Source: Promethearchaeia archaeon
GTDB lineage: Archaea > Asgardarchaeota > Lokiarchaeia > Sigyniarchaeales > SOKP01
NCBI GenBank assembly: GCA_029856145.1
Contig: JAHQWK010000006.1
Span: forward strand, 1-56,235
Length of the DNA stretch: 56,235 nt
Reading direction: 5' to 3'
The position numbers were made by a program, and so were the translations under genes. The notes below the pieces were generated by a model. That model worked only from the letters and a program-made list of their open reading frames with translations, searched no databases and was not told the DNA's origin. Positions 18,666 through 27,431 of this stretch are shown here, one piece after another (position 1 is the stretch's first letter; every line of letters starts with the position of its first letter).

Positions 18666-19661
18666 TTATACATAATGAGTCTGACTTGCTATCATGTCCG
18701 CAGTATGTATTAGAGTAGCCAGTTCATTCATTTCTATGGGATAATACTTACTCCATTGACCATGATGGAAAATTATTGCTTTATACATTTCATCATCAAA
18801 AAATAATACAAGACTATGCTTCTTAAGCACTGCTATTGCCTCTTCTACATGATAATCCCTTCCTTCGTAGTTAAACCTGCTTATAATATCTTCATGTACT
18901 ACATTTAATTCTGCACGATCTACTGCAATTTTGGATATTATGTCTTTTTTTTTAAAAGAATAATATGAGATTTTTCCAAAATCGTGATAGATAGCAGTTA
19001 AAATTGCTTTTTTAATATCGACATTGTAATCTTTAGATTTACCTAGTAAATAGGTATAATTTGTTACCAATAAAATATGATCAAATAAACCTCCTTCATA
19101 ACCTCCATGAAATCCTCTCAATGCAGCAGGTAATCTTTTAGCCTCCATTAAAATTTCTTTTAAAAATTCTCTCGTAGCATCTTCAAGTCCAGAAAGATCA
19201 AAAAAATAATCAAATCCTTTATATTCAAAATCTAATTGATTTTTAAGATCTTTATTTACAAAATGGTTCATATCATGTAAATCAATTTTTGTACCTTGAG
19301 CCTGCTTATATATTTTCGAATTAAATTCAGTTAATAGCCTAATAGCAAACTCATGATCCTGATGATTCAAAATGAGAAAAAATTTCGCAATATGCTTACA
19401 AAATTTATTATTAGGTTTTTTTCTTGACAAAAAGTCAGGGCAATTATGAGTAATAACATCAAAAGAATTTTTTTTTGAAATATCTATTGTTAATTTATAA
19501 GGAACTATTTTATTTCCTTGAATTTCAGCTTCAATTAAACCAATTTCTTTATTGGTTTTTAAAATTCTTATACAATTATTTGAAACTGACTCTGCTCGAG
19601 TTAATGTATTCCTATCTGTAAAATTTTTGATTAAATCTTCAAAATCCTTTTCTTCTAGCAT
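18666..19661 (-). CDS. HD-domain phosphohydrolase with SWIM-like zinc motif
   Basis: A 331-residue protein. Residues about 70-95 read HNCPDFLSRKKPNNKFCKHI, a SWIM-type zinc finger (CxC-xn-CxH, here with His in the first position) that would bind nucleic acid. The C-terminal half is an HD domain: FDHILLVTNYTYLL gives the first His, TAIYHDFGKISYYS the HD pair, and later ILHHGQ-like IIFHHGQWS and HTADMIASQ the remaining metal ligands. The layout recalls the HD exonuclease YhaM family, so a nuclease or phosphodiesterase acting on RNA or DNA is likely. It runs tail-to-tail with the permuted GTPase gene. Confidence 0.8.
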   Translation of the reverse strand: MLEEKDFEDLIKNFTDRNTLTRAESVSNNCIRILKTNKEIGLIEAEIQGNKIVPYKLTIDISKKNSFDVITHNCPDFLSRKKPNNKFCKHIAKFFLILNHQDHEFAIRLLTEFNSKIYKQAQGTKIDLHDMNHFVNKDLKNQLDFEYKGFDYFFDLSGLEDATREFLKEILMEAKRLPAALRGFHGGYEGGLFDHILLVTNYTYLLGKSKDYNVDIKKAILTAIYHDFGKISYYSFKKKDIISKIAVDRAELNVVHEDIISRFNYEGRDYHVEEAIAVLKKHSLVLFFDDEMYKAIIFHHGQWSKYYPIEMNELATLIHTADMIASQTHYV

Positions 19662-19782
19662 TATTTATCATATTAGGTATAAAAATTATTTAAAATAGTA
19701 GTCCCTAATTAATTTAAGTTTTTAAACCAAAAAAAATTAAATAATCATATCCTTATTATCTTAAAAAATAAAGGTGTGAAAT

Positions 19783-19989
19783 TTGAGTATTGATGAGTTA
19801 CAAGAACAAGTTGATAAGTTACTTGAGGAAATGGATGAACTTCAGGAAGTTTGTGATACTTTAGAGAAATGTGAAGACCCAGATAGTTGTTCAACATGCG
19901 AAACTAATACAAAAATTGAAGAACTTGAGAAAAAAGTTGAAGAACTTGAAAACAAAGTTGAGAAATTAATGAGAGAAGAAGAAGAATAA
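19783..19989 (+). CDS. small acidic coiled-coil protein with four cysteines
   Basis: A 68-residue protein that is nearly all heptad repeat (ELQEQVDKLLEEMDELQEV, and EELEKKVEELENKVEKLM). In the middle is CDTLEKCEDPDSCSTC, a C-x6-C-x5-C-x2-C cluster likely to bind zinc or form disulfides at a hairpin between the two helices. Start TTG at 19783 with AAGGTGTG at 19771-19778 as Shine-Dalgarno. Possibly an antiparallel coiled coil or a dimerisation adaptor. Function unknown. Confidence 0.65.
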   Translation: MSIDELQEQVDKLLEEMDELQEVCDTLEKCEDPDSCSTCETNTKIEELEKKVEELENKVEKLMREEEE

Positions 19990-20222
19990 AATTCTCTCAT
20001 ATCCAAATTATAACTACTACATTTTGTTTTATTCTATTTATTTCTTATCATTTTTTCTACTTAATCATTTTATTTGAAACCTTTTCAGCTTTTTGAAAAT
20101 AAAAGTAATATAAAAAATTTGAACAAACTTTATTATGGAATAGTAAGTTATATTTAAAGTGTATATTTATCTTAGAAATTAAATTAGACCAAAAAAAAAT
20201 AATAAAAAAAGTTATAGGGTAG

Positions 20223-21527
20223 ATGGTTATGTCTGAAAAAAGAAGATTTAAGGTACAGGCAATAAAGGACGAAATTCTCGAAAAATTCAATCTTAAAAAT
20301 CGATATGCGTTTCTGAATAATAATCTGACCGCAATTTTATCACAAAAAGAATTTAATTTTCTACGTGAAGTTCAGCGTTTTTGTTTGCGTTATGAGAAGA
20401 AACATAACATAATTCACGGTCCTGACGAAGATATTTATGATTGGATACCAGATTTTGGCGAAAAAGGGTATATTACACGTCAACACTCATTTGACATAGT
20501 TGATGTGGTTTATGAAGATTGGGGCTTAGCAGCAGATTTCATGAGACAGTTAGCAATCGATATGTTTGATCCACAATTTGGTATGGGTGGCGGAGCAACT
20601 GTTCTCGCGATTAACCCTGTTTATGAACATCACGATAATGTTCCTGAACGATTAGAAGCGTTAAAAGATTTGGTGACTGGAAAATCTCCTGGTGCAATCC
20701 TCATTACTGAACCAGAAAGAGGATCGGATGCGGTTCACCAATTATCAACATGCGATGAGCAGGAAGATGGTTCTTTTATTTTGAATGGTACCAAAATCTA
20801 TAACACAAATGCTCCCAAATCTAAATGGGTAGTTGCCTATGCTACTGCGGAAAAAAACAACGGAAATTTAATGGCTCAATTTTTAATTAATACCAACTGG
20901 GATGGATTTGAAGTTGAACGAGTAAATATACCATGGGTTCCTAAATTGTTCCTCGGAAAGGAATATTTCAAAAATCTCAGAGTTCCAAAAGAATATGTAT
21001 TAGCGCCGGTAGGTAAAGGAAGGGAGCATATGTTTGAAGGTTTGGTTCCAGAGAGAATTGCCATTGCTATGATGAGTATAGCAGAGTGTTGGGGTGCTTT
21101 AACATATGCCGTGATCTATGCCAATAATAGAAAGCAATTCGATCAGGAAATCTTAAAATTTCAAGGAGTTGGTTTCTTACTTGCAGATTTATGGGCAAAG
21201 ACAACTAATTTGACAATCGGGCTTTTAAAGTTCTGTGAAAGCTTCGATGAGAAATATATTAAGTTTGAAGGAAATATTCCTAAAAATATATCTCAAGCAA
21301 TGGTTGCAAGTGCTTCTCAATTCAAATACCAATCTACAGCATTGTCAAAAGAAGTTTGTTATGAAACTGCGAATGTGATGGGGGGTGCAGGGTTATGTGA
21401 TAATACCATGATGCACGATTACCTAAATATTTCACGGATTCAGGAAATCGTAGGTGGCTCAAGACAAATTCAGCAATATATAATGTCGATGGCGTTGAGA
21501 CAACTATACAAGATGTCAGTTTCATAA
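20223..21527 (+). CDS. acyl-CoA dehydrogenase-family flavoprotein, copy 1
   Basis: A 434-residue acyl-CoA dehydrogenase-fold protein: the FAD-binding middle beta domain has ITEPERGSDAVHQLSTC, and the C-terminal helices have NRKQFDQEILKFQGVGFLLADLW and MGGAGLCDNTMMHDYLNISRIQEIVGGSRQIQQY. The MCAD-type catalytic Glu position (YEGTxQIQ) is Gly411 here. Glu277 in LVPERIAIAMM aligns with the base of isovaleryl-CoA and long-chain dehydrogenases, so that type of active site is likely. Start ATG 20223 or 20229. It is a close paralogue of the gene at 21957-23240 on the other strand. No electron-transfer flavoprotein gene is nearby. Confidence 0.88.
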   Translation: MVMSEKRRFKVQAIKDEILEKFNLKNRYAFLNNNLTAILSQKEFNFLREVQRFCLRYEKKHNIIHGPDEDIYDWIPDFGEKGYITRQHSFDIVDVVYEDWGLAADFMRQLAIDMFDPQFGMGGGATVLAINPVYEHHDNVPERLEALKDLVTGKSPGAILITEPERGSDAVHQLSTCDEQEDGSFILNGTKIYNTNAPKSKWVVAYATAEKNNGNLMAQFLINTNWDGFEVERVNIPWVPKLFLGKEYFKNLRVPKEYVLAPVGKGREHMFEGLVPERIAIAMMSIAECWGALTYAVIYANNRKQFDQEILKFQGVGFLLADLWAKTTNLTIGLLKFCESFDEKYIKFEGNIPKNISQAMVASASQFKYQSTALSKEVCYETANVMGGAGLCDNTMMHDYLNISRIQEIVGGSRQIQQYIMSMALRQLYKMSVS

Positions 21528-21653
21528 CTTAAATTAATACCTTTTTATTTTCTTCTATTTTATCATTTTAATAAAAAAATAGTTGACTTGTCAAAGCATT
21601 CACAAAAACCATTGTCAAATCTATTAATGAAACTTAAATCGAATTATTACGAG

Positions 21654-21863
21654 TTATTCTGCACTAAATATTTGATTAAGAAACGTAAAGAAAAAAAATA
21701 CCGCAAAAAATAGTAAAATAACTAGAGTAATACTAAAAATCTGAGGTACAATCAAACTTCTAACTTCTGGAATTGAGAAAACATAATAAGCAGAAATAAA
21801 CGCTAGTACGAAAAAAATTGTGAATGTTAAGTCTATATAAATGTGCTTTTTTCGCTCGTTCAC
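21654..21863 (-). CDS. small two-helix membrane protein
   Basis: A 69-residue protein with a charged N-terminus (MNERKKHIYI) and two hydrophobic helices (about 11-29 and 38-62; LTFTIFFVLAFISAYYVF, then QIFSITLVILLFFAVFFFF) separated by SIPEVRSLIVP. It sits between the two acyl-CoA dehydrogenase genes and upstream of none on its strand. It has no recognisable family. Coding is supported only by the membrane pattern and start context. Confidence 0.45.
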   Translation of the reverse strand: MNERKKHIYIDLTFTIFFVLAFISAYYVFSIPEVRSLIVPQIFSITLVILLFFAVFFFFTFLNQIFSAE

Positions 21864-21956
21864 GATAACTATTAATCTAATTTAACTATAAAAATGTTTT
21901 GAAATTAAGGATACCTGCTTATCTTATATCCTGAGACAAAATTAAAAAAAAGAGAG

Positions 21957-23240
21957 TTAGAGCATTTTAAACAGTTGTCTCAACGCCATCGACATTATAT
22001 ATTGCTGAATTTGTCTTGAGCCACCTACGATTTCTTGAATTCTCGAGATGTTTACATAATCGTGCATTAATGTATTATCTGATAATCCAGCTCCTCCCAT
22101 TAAATTCGCAGCTTCATAGCAAACCTCTTTTGAGAGGTTGGTACAATGATACTTAAATTGACTTGCTGACGCGACCATTGCTCTTGAAATGTTAGCTGGG
22201 ATGTGACCTTCGAATTTTTCCATCTTTTTGTCATACTCCTCGCAGAACTTCAGCAATCCGAGTGTTAAATTGGTTGTTTTAGCCCAGAGGTCAGTAAGTA
22301 AAAATCCTACACCTTGGAATTTTAAGATTTCCTGATCGAATTGCTTTCTCATGTTAGCATAAATCGCTGCGTGAGATACTGCCCCCCAACATTGGGAAAT
22401 AGCACCATAAGCAATACCAATCCGTTCAGGTACTAATCCTTCAAACATATGCTCCCTTCCTTTACCAACAGGTCCCAAGATATATTCCTTTGGTACTCTA
22501 AGATTTTCGAACCACTCATGACCCAAATATAGTTTTGGGACATAAGGAATATTTACTCGATCACACTTCCACCCATCCCAGTTGGTATTAATTAAAAATT
22601 GAGCCATTAAATTTCCGTTGTTTTTTTCTGCAGTAGCATAGGCAACAGCCCATTTTGCTTTAGGAGCATTCGTATTGTAAACTTTTTCGCCATTTAGGAG
22701 ATAACTGCCATCTTCCTGCTCATCGCATGTTGTTAATTGGTGAACTGCATCGGAACCTCTTTCTGGTTCAGTTATACAAATACATCCTGATTCTCGGCCT
22801 GTAACGAGATCTTTCAATGACTTTAATCGCCCAGTAATATTTTCATGGTGATCGTGAATGGGATTAATTGCTAATACTGTAGCACCAATAGCCATACCAA
22901 ATTGTGTATCAAAACTATCTAGAGCAAGAGTTCTAAGGAAATCTGCTACAGCACCATAATAATTATAATTGACATCAACCATTTCAAAATTATATGCTCT
23001 TGTAACATATCCTTCTGCTCCAAATGTGGGAATCCAGTCATATACATCTTCTTCAGGGCCATGTGTAATCCCATTTTTCTTTTCGAATCTCACGCAAAAT
23101 TTTTGAACACTTTTGAAGAAATTAAACTGCTCTGGCGCCAAAATTGCCATTAAATTATTGTTTATGAAATTATATCGATTTTTAAGACTTAATTTATCTA
23201 AAATCTCGTCATTTATTACTTGGTCTATAAACCTTGGCAT
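21957..23240 (-). CDS. acyl-CoA dehydrogenase-family flavoprotein, copy 2
   Basis: A 427-residue paralogue of the gene at 20223-21527; long stretches are identical (EPERGSDAVHQL, NNGNLMAQFLINTNWDG, PVGKGREHMFEGLVPERI). It has the same catalytic pattern: Gly in IVGGSRQIQ where MCAD has Glu, and Glu in VPERIGIAYG as the likely base. The two copies point at each other's 3' ends with the small membrane gene between. Divergence is mainly at the N-terminus and the active-site helix (AYGAISQCWGAVSHAA against AMMSIAECWGALTYAV), so different acyl chains are plausible. It would oxidise an acyl-CoA to the enoyl-CoA. Confidence 0.88.
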   Translation of the reverse strand: MPRFIDQVINDEILDKLSLKNRYNFINNNLMAILAPEQFNFFKSVQKFCVRFEKKNGITHGPEEDVYDWIPTFGAEGYVTRAYNFEMVDVNYNYYGAVADFLRTLALDSFDTQFGMAIGATVLAINPIHDHHENITGRLKSLKDLVTGRESGCICITEPERGSDAVHQLTTCDEQEDGSYLLNGEKVYNTNAPKAKWAVAYATAEKNNGNLMAQFLINTNWDGWKCDRVNIPYVPKLYLGHEWFENLRVPKEYILGPVGKGREHMFEGLVPERIGIAYGAISQCWGAVSHAAIYANMRKQFDQEILKFQGVGFLLTDLWAKTTNLTLGLLKFCEEYDKKMEKFEGHIPANISRAMVASASQFKYHCTNLSKEVCYEAANLMGGAGLSDNTLMHDYVNISRIQEIVGGSRQIQQYIMSMALRQLFKML

Positions 23241-23426
23241 TGTTTTTACCCCACTTTTTAATCCTTTAAATTTTTAAGATAATTAATTATACTAGGGAAA
23301 AAGTGCATTAACTTTTTAATTTATGGAAAACGATACTACGATATTCAAAATATCACATATCTTTTTAAAAAATCTTTATATGAAATGGATAATAATGATC
23401 GATTTCTAGATAAAAGCACATTAAAT

Positions 23427-24179
23427 TCAACAAATTAGTTTCTGTATTCTATTTGAAAACCGTTTTGAAATGATTAACCCTGTCTCGAATGGGCAATTAC
23501 TTTTGAATTGGATCACTGAAATAAAATGTTGATCAATTCCTGTTAAAGAAAGTACGCCAAAATTTTCCAAAGAGATAAGTTCATTTACTCTATAATTTCC
23601 AGAAATAAATCGTCCTTCTAATAGTCTAATTATTTCAGAAAGAATATTTGGTTCTAGTGAAGAAACAATTATCCTTCCGGTTTGGGTTAAAAGAGCGGAA
23701 GATACAACAGAAGAAGAAAATGTATGTAATTCATTAAAAATATTTAATAGTTCTTTCTTAATTTCATCTGACACTAGTTGACCATGATTTTCCATTATTT
23801 CATTTATGTTTTTCTCAAACTCAAAAAACTTTGATATTTCACCATCGAAATTGTTGGTAAGTAAGGTAAGATCATACTTATTTATAAACTGTTTCTTAAT
23901 TTCTCTCAGTTGATTTCTAAGCTCGACAAGGTTGTCGGTTCGATCGCTAAAGAGAGCAAATAATAATTCATCATTTCCTATTTTTTCTATTTCAAATATG
24001 AACCTAAAAAGACCAACTTCAATTTCAGATAATTCTTCAGTTTTTAATGTCTGTTTTACAAACGAGAAAATCGCGCTTAAGAAACTGCTTGTTAGCTTTA
24101 TATTAAAAATATCCTCATAAGTTTTATAGAAGATTAATTCACCAGTGTTTCCTTTCATTATGAAGATATTTTTTATCAT
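23427..24179 (-). CDS. longin-like plus roadblock-like two-domain protein
   Basis: A 250-residue protein. The start MIKNIFIMKGNTGELIFYKTY, then SFLSAIFSFVKQTL, GLFRFIFEIEKIGNDELLFALFSDR and an ending helix match the beta-beta-alpha-beta-beta-beta-alpha-alpha longin fold (about 1-110). After a helical linker, SSVVSSALLTQTGRIIVSSLEP, LLEGRFISGNYRVNEL, FGVLSLTGIDQHFISVIQF resembles a roadblock/LC7 domain (about 155-250). Both folds partner small GTPases in eukaryotic trafficking and in MglA/MglB. Four GTPase genes in this window are candidate partners. Domain calls are from pattern, not search. Confidence 0.6.
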   Translation of the reverse strand: MIKNIFIMKGNTGELIFYKTYEDIFNIKLTSSFLSAIFSFVKQTLKTEELSEIEVGLFRFIFEIEKIGNDELLFALFSDRTDNLVELRNQLREIKKQFINKYDLTLLTNNFDGEISKFFEFEKNINEIMENHGQLVSDEIKKELLNIFNELHTFSSSVVSSALLTQTGRIIVSSLEPNILSEIIRLLEGRFISGNYRVNELISLENFGVLSLTGIDQHFISVIQFKSNCPFETGLIISKRFSNRIQKLIC

Positions 24180-24392
24180 TTAACTCAGAGATATTTTTTC
24201 AGTGAAAAATATATTCTTTAATTTCTTTAATAATAGTCCATCTATAAAAATTCTTTTATTAATATATTTCTTAGGTAAACGCAACAAACATGCAACAAAA
24301 TCTCTCTAAATTTCTTCAAAAACTTATTCTAAAAATAAAAGTTAGGGTTAATATATCTATAAAGATTTCATTTAGAGAAGTAAAGATTTAAT

Positions 24393-25148
24393 TTAAAACC
24401 CGTCAAATTTTGCCCATTCATCTTCTTCCTCTTCTTCTTCATCGTCAACATATTCTTCAATCTTCTCACTTTTAATACCTTCTGAAATCTCTTCTTCGAA
24501 TTCTTCAAGTTCATCTTCAAAGGATATTGATTTTTCCATATCTGTGGTAGTGTCAGCGGAAACCTTTATTTCTGGAATAGGTCCTTCTACTGGTTTCTTC
24601 TTTTCAACTAACTTCAGGTAATCTCCATGAATCTTAATAGTTATTGGAGTTTCTTCCTGTAAGAGCCTTACGACGACCTCCTCACTTGCACTCGAGTCGT
24701 GAGGCATACGCATAACAACTGCTCTCGAACCTTCGAATACTCCACTTATTATTTCAACGGTATCACCTTCTTCTAAATATTCCGTAACACTTCTTGGCAA
24801 TAATACATGTTTCAATTCAATCAATTTAATATTTTGCACTATTCTTCCTTTAATATGAGGTATTCCTTGCACAGCTATTTGAACATCACGTTTCTGAGGT
24901 GCTTCAAAGAATATATAGCCTGGCAATAAGGGAGAAACAAGCATAGCTCTTATATCTGGAATTACATCTAAGATCTTAAACCTATAAAAAATCTGTTTTA
25001 AAATATTACTTTCTTGATTTATTGTTGTTCTCACTGCAAATAGAGTAGTTAGATCTTCTTTTTCTTCAAGTTCCTCTCTACTAATTACTGTTTCCAAATC
25101 TAACTTTTTATTATCAACTCTCTTTACATCTTCTTCTTGATCGGCCAT
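24393..25148 (-). CDS. spt5: transcription elongation factor Spt5 (NusG-like)
   Basis: An NGN domain (about 33-120; TTLFAVRTTINQESNILKQI, LVSPLLPGYIFFEA) is followed by a KOW domain (about 125-185; YLEEGDTVEIISGVFEGSRAVV). Spt5 binds RNA polymerase at the clamp and closes it during elongation. At 251 residues it is about 100 longer than typical archaeal Spt5, with a 30-residue charged N-terminus and a 65-residue acidic tail ending DDEEEEEEDEWAKFDGF. The tail recalls the acidic region of eukaryotic Spt5, here at the other end. No Spt4 gene is adjacent. The aIF1A gene lies upstream on the same strand, 177 bases away. Confidence 0.92.
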   Translation of the reverse strand: MADQEEDVKRVDNKKLDLETVISREELEEKEDLTTLFAVRTTINQESNILKQIFYRFKILDVIPDIRAMLVSPLLPGYIFFEAPQKRDVQIAVQGIPHIKGRIVQNIKLIELKHVLLPRSVTEYLEEGDTVEIISGVFEGSRAVVMRMPHDSSASEEVVVRLLQEETPITIKIHGDYLKLVEKKKPVEGPIPEIKVSADTTTDMEKSISFEDELEEFEEEISEGIKSEKIEEYVDDEEEEEEDEWAKFDGF

Positions 25149-25325
25149 TTTTTCTCACGATTCCTATTTGAATTTGGGTTTTTATAAATTTTTTTTTAGA
25201 AAATAAGTATATAATTGTAAAAGATTACAAAATTAAAAATTTTTGCTTTTTATTAAGCTATCAAGGTGTTTTCTTAATTAGAATTTTTTTTATAATGTAA
25301 ATTGTAGCTTGATGAATTTTAACAA

Positions 25326-25715
25326 CTAGAATGGTATATTATTAATATTTAAAATTTCTGGAATCCTTCTGTTCCTTTCAAGCCAAGAAATCTCATGTTT
25401 CAGATATCTCCATGATATCTCGCATTTACCCATCTTGTCATCAGTTTGCGTCTCCCACTCCCACGGATTCACAATCACAAGATCACCAATCCTTATCCAA
25501 ACCCTCTTTTTGATTTTTCCCCGTATTCTACCAATCCTATGTTTACCATCCTCACAGAAAACTTCCATTCGATCATTTCCAAAAACCCCTACCACGCGAG
25601 CAAACATTTCTCCTAATTTTTTACTAGGGAATTTAACACGGGTAACTACAGGCGGTACATAAGGACCACCTCTCCTTTTACTTTTTGATTTTGATTTTCC
25701 TTTTTTTTTTGCCAT
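25326..25715 (-). CDS. eif1A: translation initiation factor aIF1A
   Basis: A 129-residue protein with a basic N-terminal tail (MAKKKGKSKSKSKRRGG) and the OB-fold core of IF1/eIF1A: GEMFARVVGVFGNDRMEVFCEDGKHRIGRIRGKIKKRVWIRIGDLVIVNPWEWE. The core binds the ribosomal A site during start selection. The C-terminal helix CEISWRYLKHEISWLERNRRIPEI matches archaeal/eukaryal 1A. Length is slightly above the archaeal norm because of the tail. The cupin gene at 25745 ends 29 bases upstream on the same strand, so co-transcription is possible. Confidence 0.95.
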   Translation of the reverse strand: MAKKKGKSKSKSKRRGGPYVPPVVTRVKFPSKKLGEMFARVVGVFGNDRMEVFCEDGKHRIGRIRGKIKKRVWIRIGDLVIVNPWEWETQTDDKMGKCEISWRYLKHEISWLERNRRIPEILNINNIPF

Positions 25716-25744
25716 ACTTAGATACTCTTTTTCAATTTTGTAAT

Positions 25745-26080
25745 TTAGATTTTATCTTCAGGTTTATAATCTCCTTTAATAAATACAACTTTAATTGGTC
25801 TATCAGAATCATTTCTGATATTGTGCATTTCTTTTGGTTCACATAAAAATACACTCCCTTGTGGAGCTTTATACTCTTTATCATCAATTATCATCACGCC
25901 ATTGCCTTCTGCGAAATAAAATGTTTCATCAAGTATATTATGTCCATGAGCTTTATCACCCATCATTTCACCAGGTTTAAGTAAAATAACTCCCCAATCT
26001 ATCGAAGGCCCCCTCATAAGATATTTCACACCAGATTCTCCACCTCTATATTCAAAATCCGTTTCATGAACTTTTTTAAT
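25745..26080 (-). CDS. small cupin protein, probably starting at AUU
   Basis: A single-domain cupin: PGEMMGDKAHGHNILDETFYFAEGNG is the metal-binding motif 1 (two His and Glu), and PKEMHNIRNDSDRPIKVVFIKG is motif 2. The first standard start (GTG at 26029) would remove YRGGESG, which precedes VKYLMRGP and looks like part of the fold. In the same frame coding runs back to a TGA at 26087-26089 with no ATG, GTG or TTG. An ATT at 26078-26080 lies 6 bases after a clean GGTGA. I therefore place the start at AUU, giving 111 residues. If wrong, the protein begins at 26029 (94 residues). Ligand unknown. Confidence 0.65.
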   Translation of the reverse strand: MKKVHETDFEYRGGESGVKYLMRGPSIDWGVILLKPGEMMGDKAHGHNILDETFYFAEGNGVMIIDDKEYKAPQGSVFLCEPKEMHNIRNDSDRPIKVVFIKGDYKPEDKI

Positions 26081-26086
26081 TGTAAA

Positions 26087-26091
26087 TCACC
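26087..26091 (-). promoter_or_regulatory. Shine-Dalgarno pointing to an AUU start
   Basis: GGTGA on the minus strand, 6 bases before ATT at 26080-26078. The same motif at the same spacing precedes the TTG start of RuBisCO (41332-41336), which supports its reading as a genuine ribosome site. Confidence 0.55.
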
Positions 26092-26216
26092 AATGGTGTA
26101 ATTATGGTATAAAACAAATTATCTAGAGTAAATTATAAATCTTACCTATTATAAAGAGATTCATAGTTTAATATAATAATTCTCGCGACTTCATAAAAAT
26201 ATAAAAGATAAATTTT

Positions 26217-27404
26217 ATGATTCCTCCTTTCAGTTTTGCCAGAATCCCACATATCCTTTTTGGTGCTGGTAAGTTAATTGAACTTTATGATTTTATTCCA
26301 AAATTTGGAAATAATGTCTTATTTGTTATTGGAGGGAGTTCACTAAAACAATCAGGTAACTGGAACAAGATTACTTCTAACCTTGAGAATAAATCAATCA
26401 ATTTTTCATTAGTTTCTATTTCAGGGGAACCATCTCCAACTGTTATTGATGAAATTGTAGCAAAATTTAGAAATAAAAATCTCAAACTAATTGTTGGCAT
26501 TGGTGGAGGGAGTGTTACTGACGCAGGAAAAGCAATTTCTGCTATGCTAACAAAAGATGATTCAATTAAAAATTATCTTGAAGGTATTGGCACTAAAATT
26601 CACGATGGTAAGAAAATACATTATATTGCAATCCCTACAACATCAGGAACTGGGAGTGAAGCAACAAAAAATGCAGTTATTAGTGAAATTGGTCCAGATG
26701 GTTTTAAAAAATCACTTCGTCATGATAATTTAATACCAAACATGGCAATTATTGACCCTGAACTTATGATTTCTTGTCCACCATCGGTTTCAGCGGCTTG
26801 TGGAATGGATGCTTTCACACAACTACTTGAAGCATATGTATCTTCAAAAGCGAGTCCTATTACAGATGCTCTAGCTTATAGTGGAATGAAATTCATGAGT
26901 GAAAATATCCTATTAGCATGCTCTACCGGTGCGTCTGATGTGAATGCCCGAGGGGCAATGGCATATGGTTCATTATTGTCCGGAATTGTTCTTGCTAATG
27001 CGGGTTTAGGAATTATTCATGGATTAGCATCCCCGATTGGAGGTTTCTTCAAAATACCTCATGGAGTAGTATGTGGTACTCTTCTAGCTGAAGCAACTAA
27101 AGTGAATATTGAAATTTTGCAAAAACAAGGACTAGAAGGAAAACTTGGGTTAAAAAAACATGCACAAATAGGAGCATTATTAACAGGTGAACATCATGTG
27201 GAAGCAAATAAGATCCTTGACTATTGTTATACATTAATAGAAGTGCTTGAAAATTGGACCGAAAATTTAAAGATTGATCGATTAGGAAAATATGGTATTG
27301 AAGAAAAAGATATTGATAAAATAGTAGAAAGTGCAGGATTAAAGAACAATCCAGTTAAGTTAAACAAAGAAAGCATTAAGAATATATTACTTAAGAGATT
27401 ATAA
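26217..27404 (+). CDS. iron-containing alcohol dehydrogenase
   Basis: A 395-residue group III (Fe-type) alcohol dehydrogenase. GIGGGSVTDAGKAI binds the dinucleotide, PTTSGTGSEATKNAVI is the family signature, MDAFTQLLEAYVS holds the metal Asp, and HGLASPIGGFFKIPHGVVCGTL supplies metal His residues. These enzymes interconvert short-chain alcohols and aldehydes with NAD(P)H, often in fermentation. It is a single gene; the cupin and aIF1A genes read away from it. Substrate cannot be told. Confidence 0.92.
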   Translation: MIPPFSFARIPHILFGAGKLIELYDFIPKFGNNVLFVIGGSSLKQSGNWNKITSNLENKSINFSLVSISGEPSPTVIDEIVAKFRNKNLKLIVGIGGGSVTDAGKAISAMLTKDDSIKNYLEGIGTKIHDGKKIHYIAIPTTSGTGSEATKNAVISEIGPDGFKKSLRHDNLIPNMAIIDPELMISCPPSVSAACGMDAFTQLLEAYVSSKASPITDALAYSGMKFMSENILLACSTGASDVNARGAMAYGSLLSGIVLANAGLGIIHGLASPIGGFFKIPHGVVCGTLLAEATKVNIEILQKQGLEGKLGLKKHAQIGALLTGEHHVEANKILDYCYTLIEVLENWTENLKIDRLGKYGIEEKDIDKIVESAGLKNNPVKLNKESIKNILLKRL

Positions 27405-27431
27405 GTATGAAATCATTACGGTTATGAGTCT

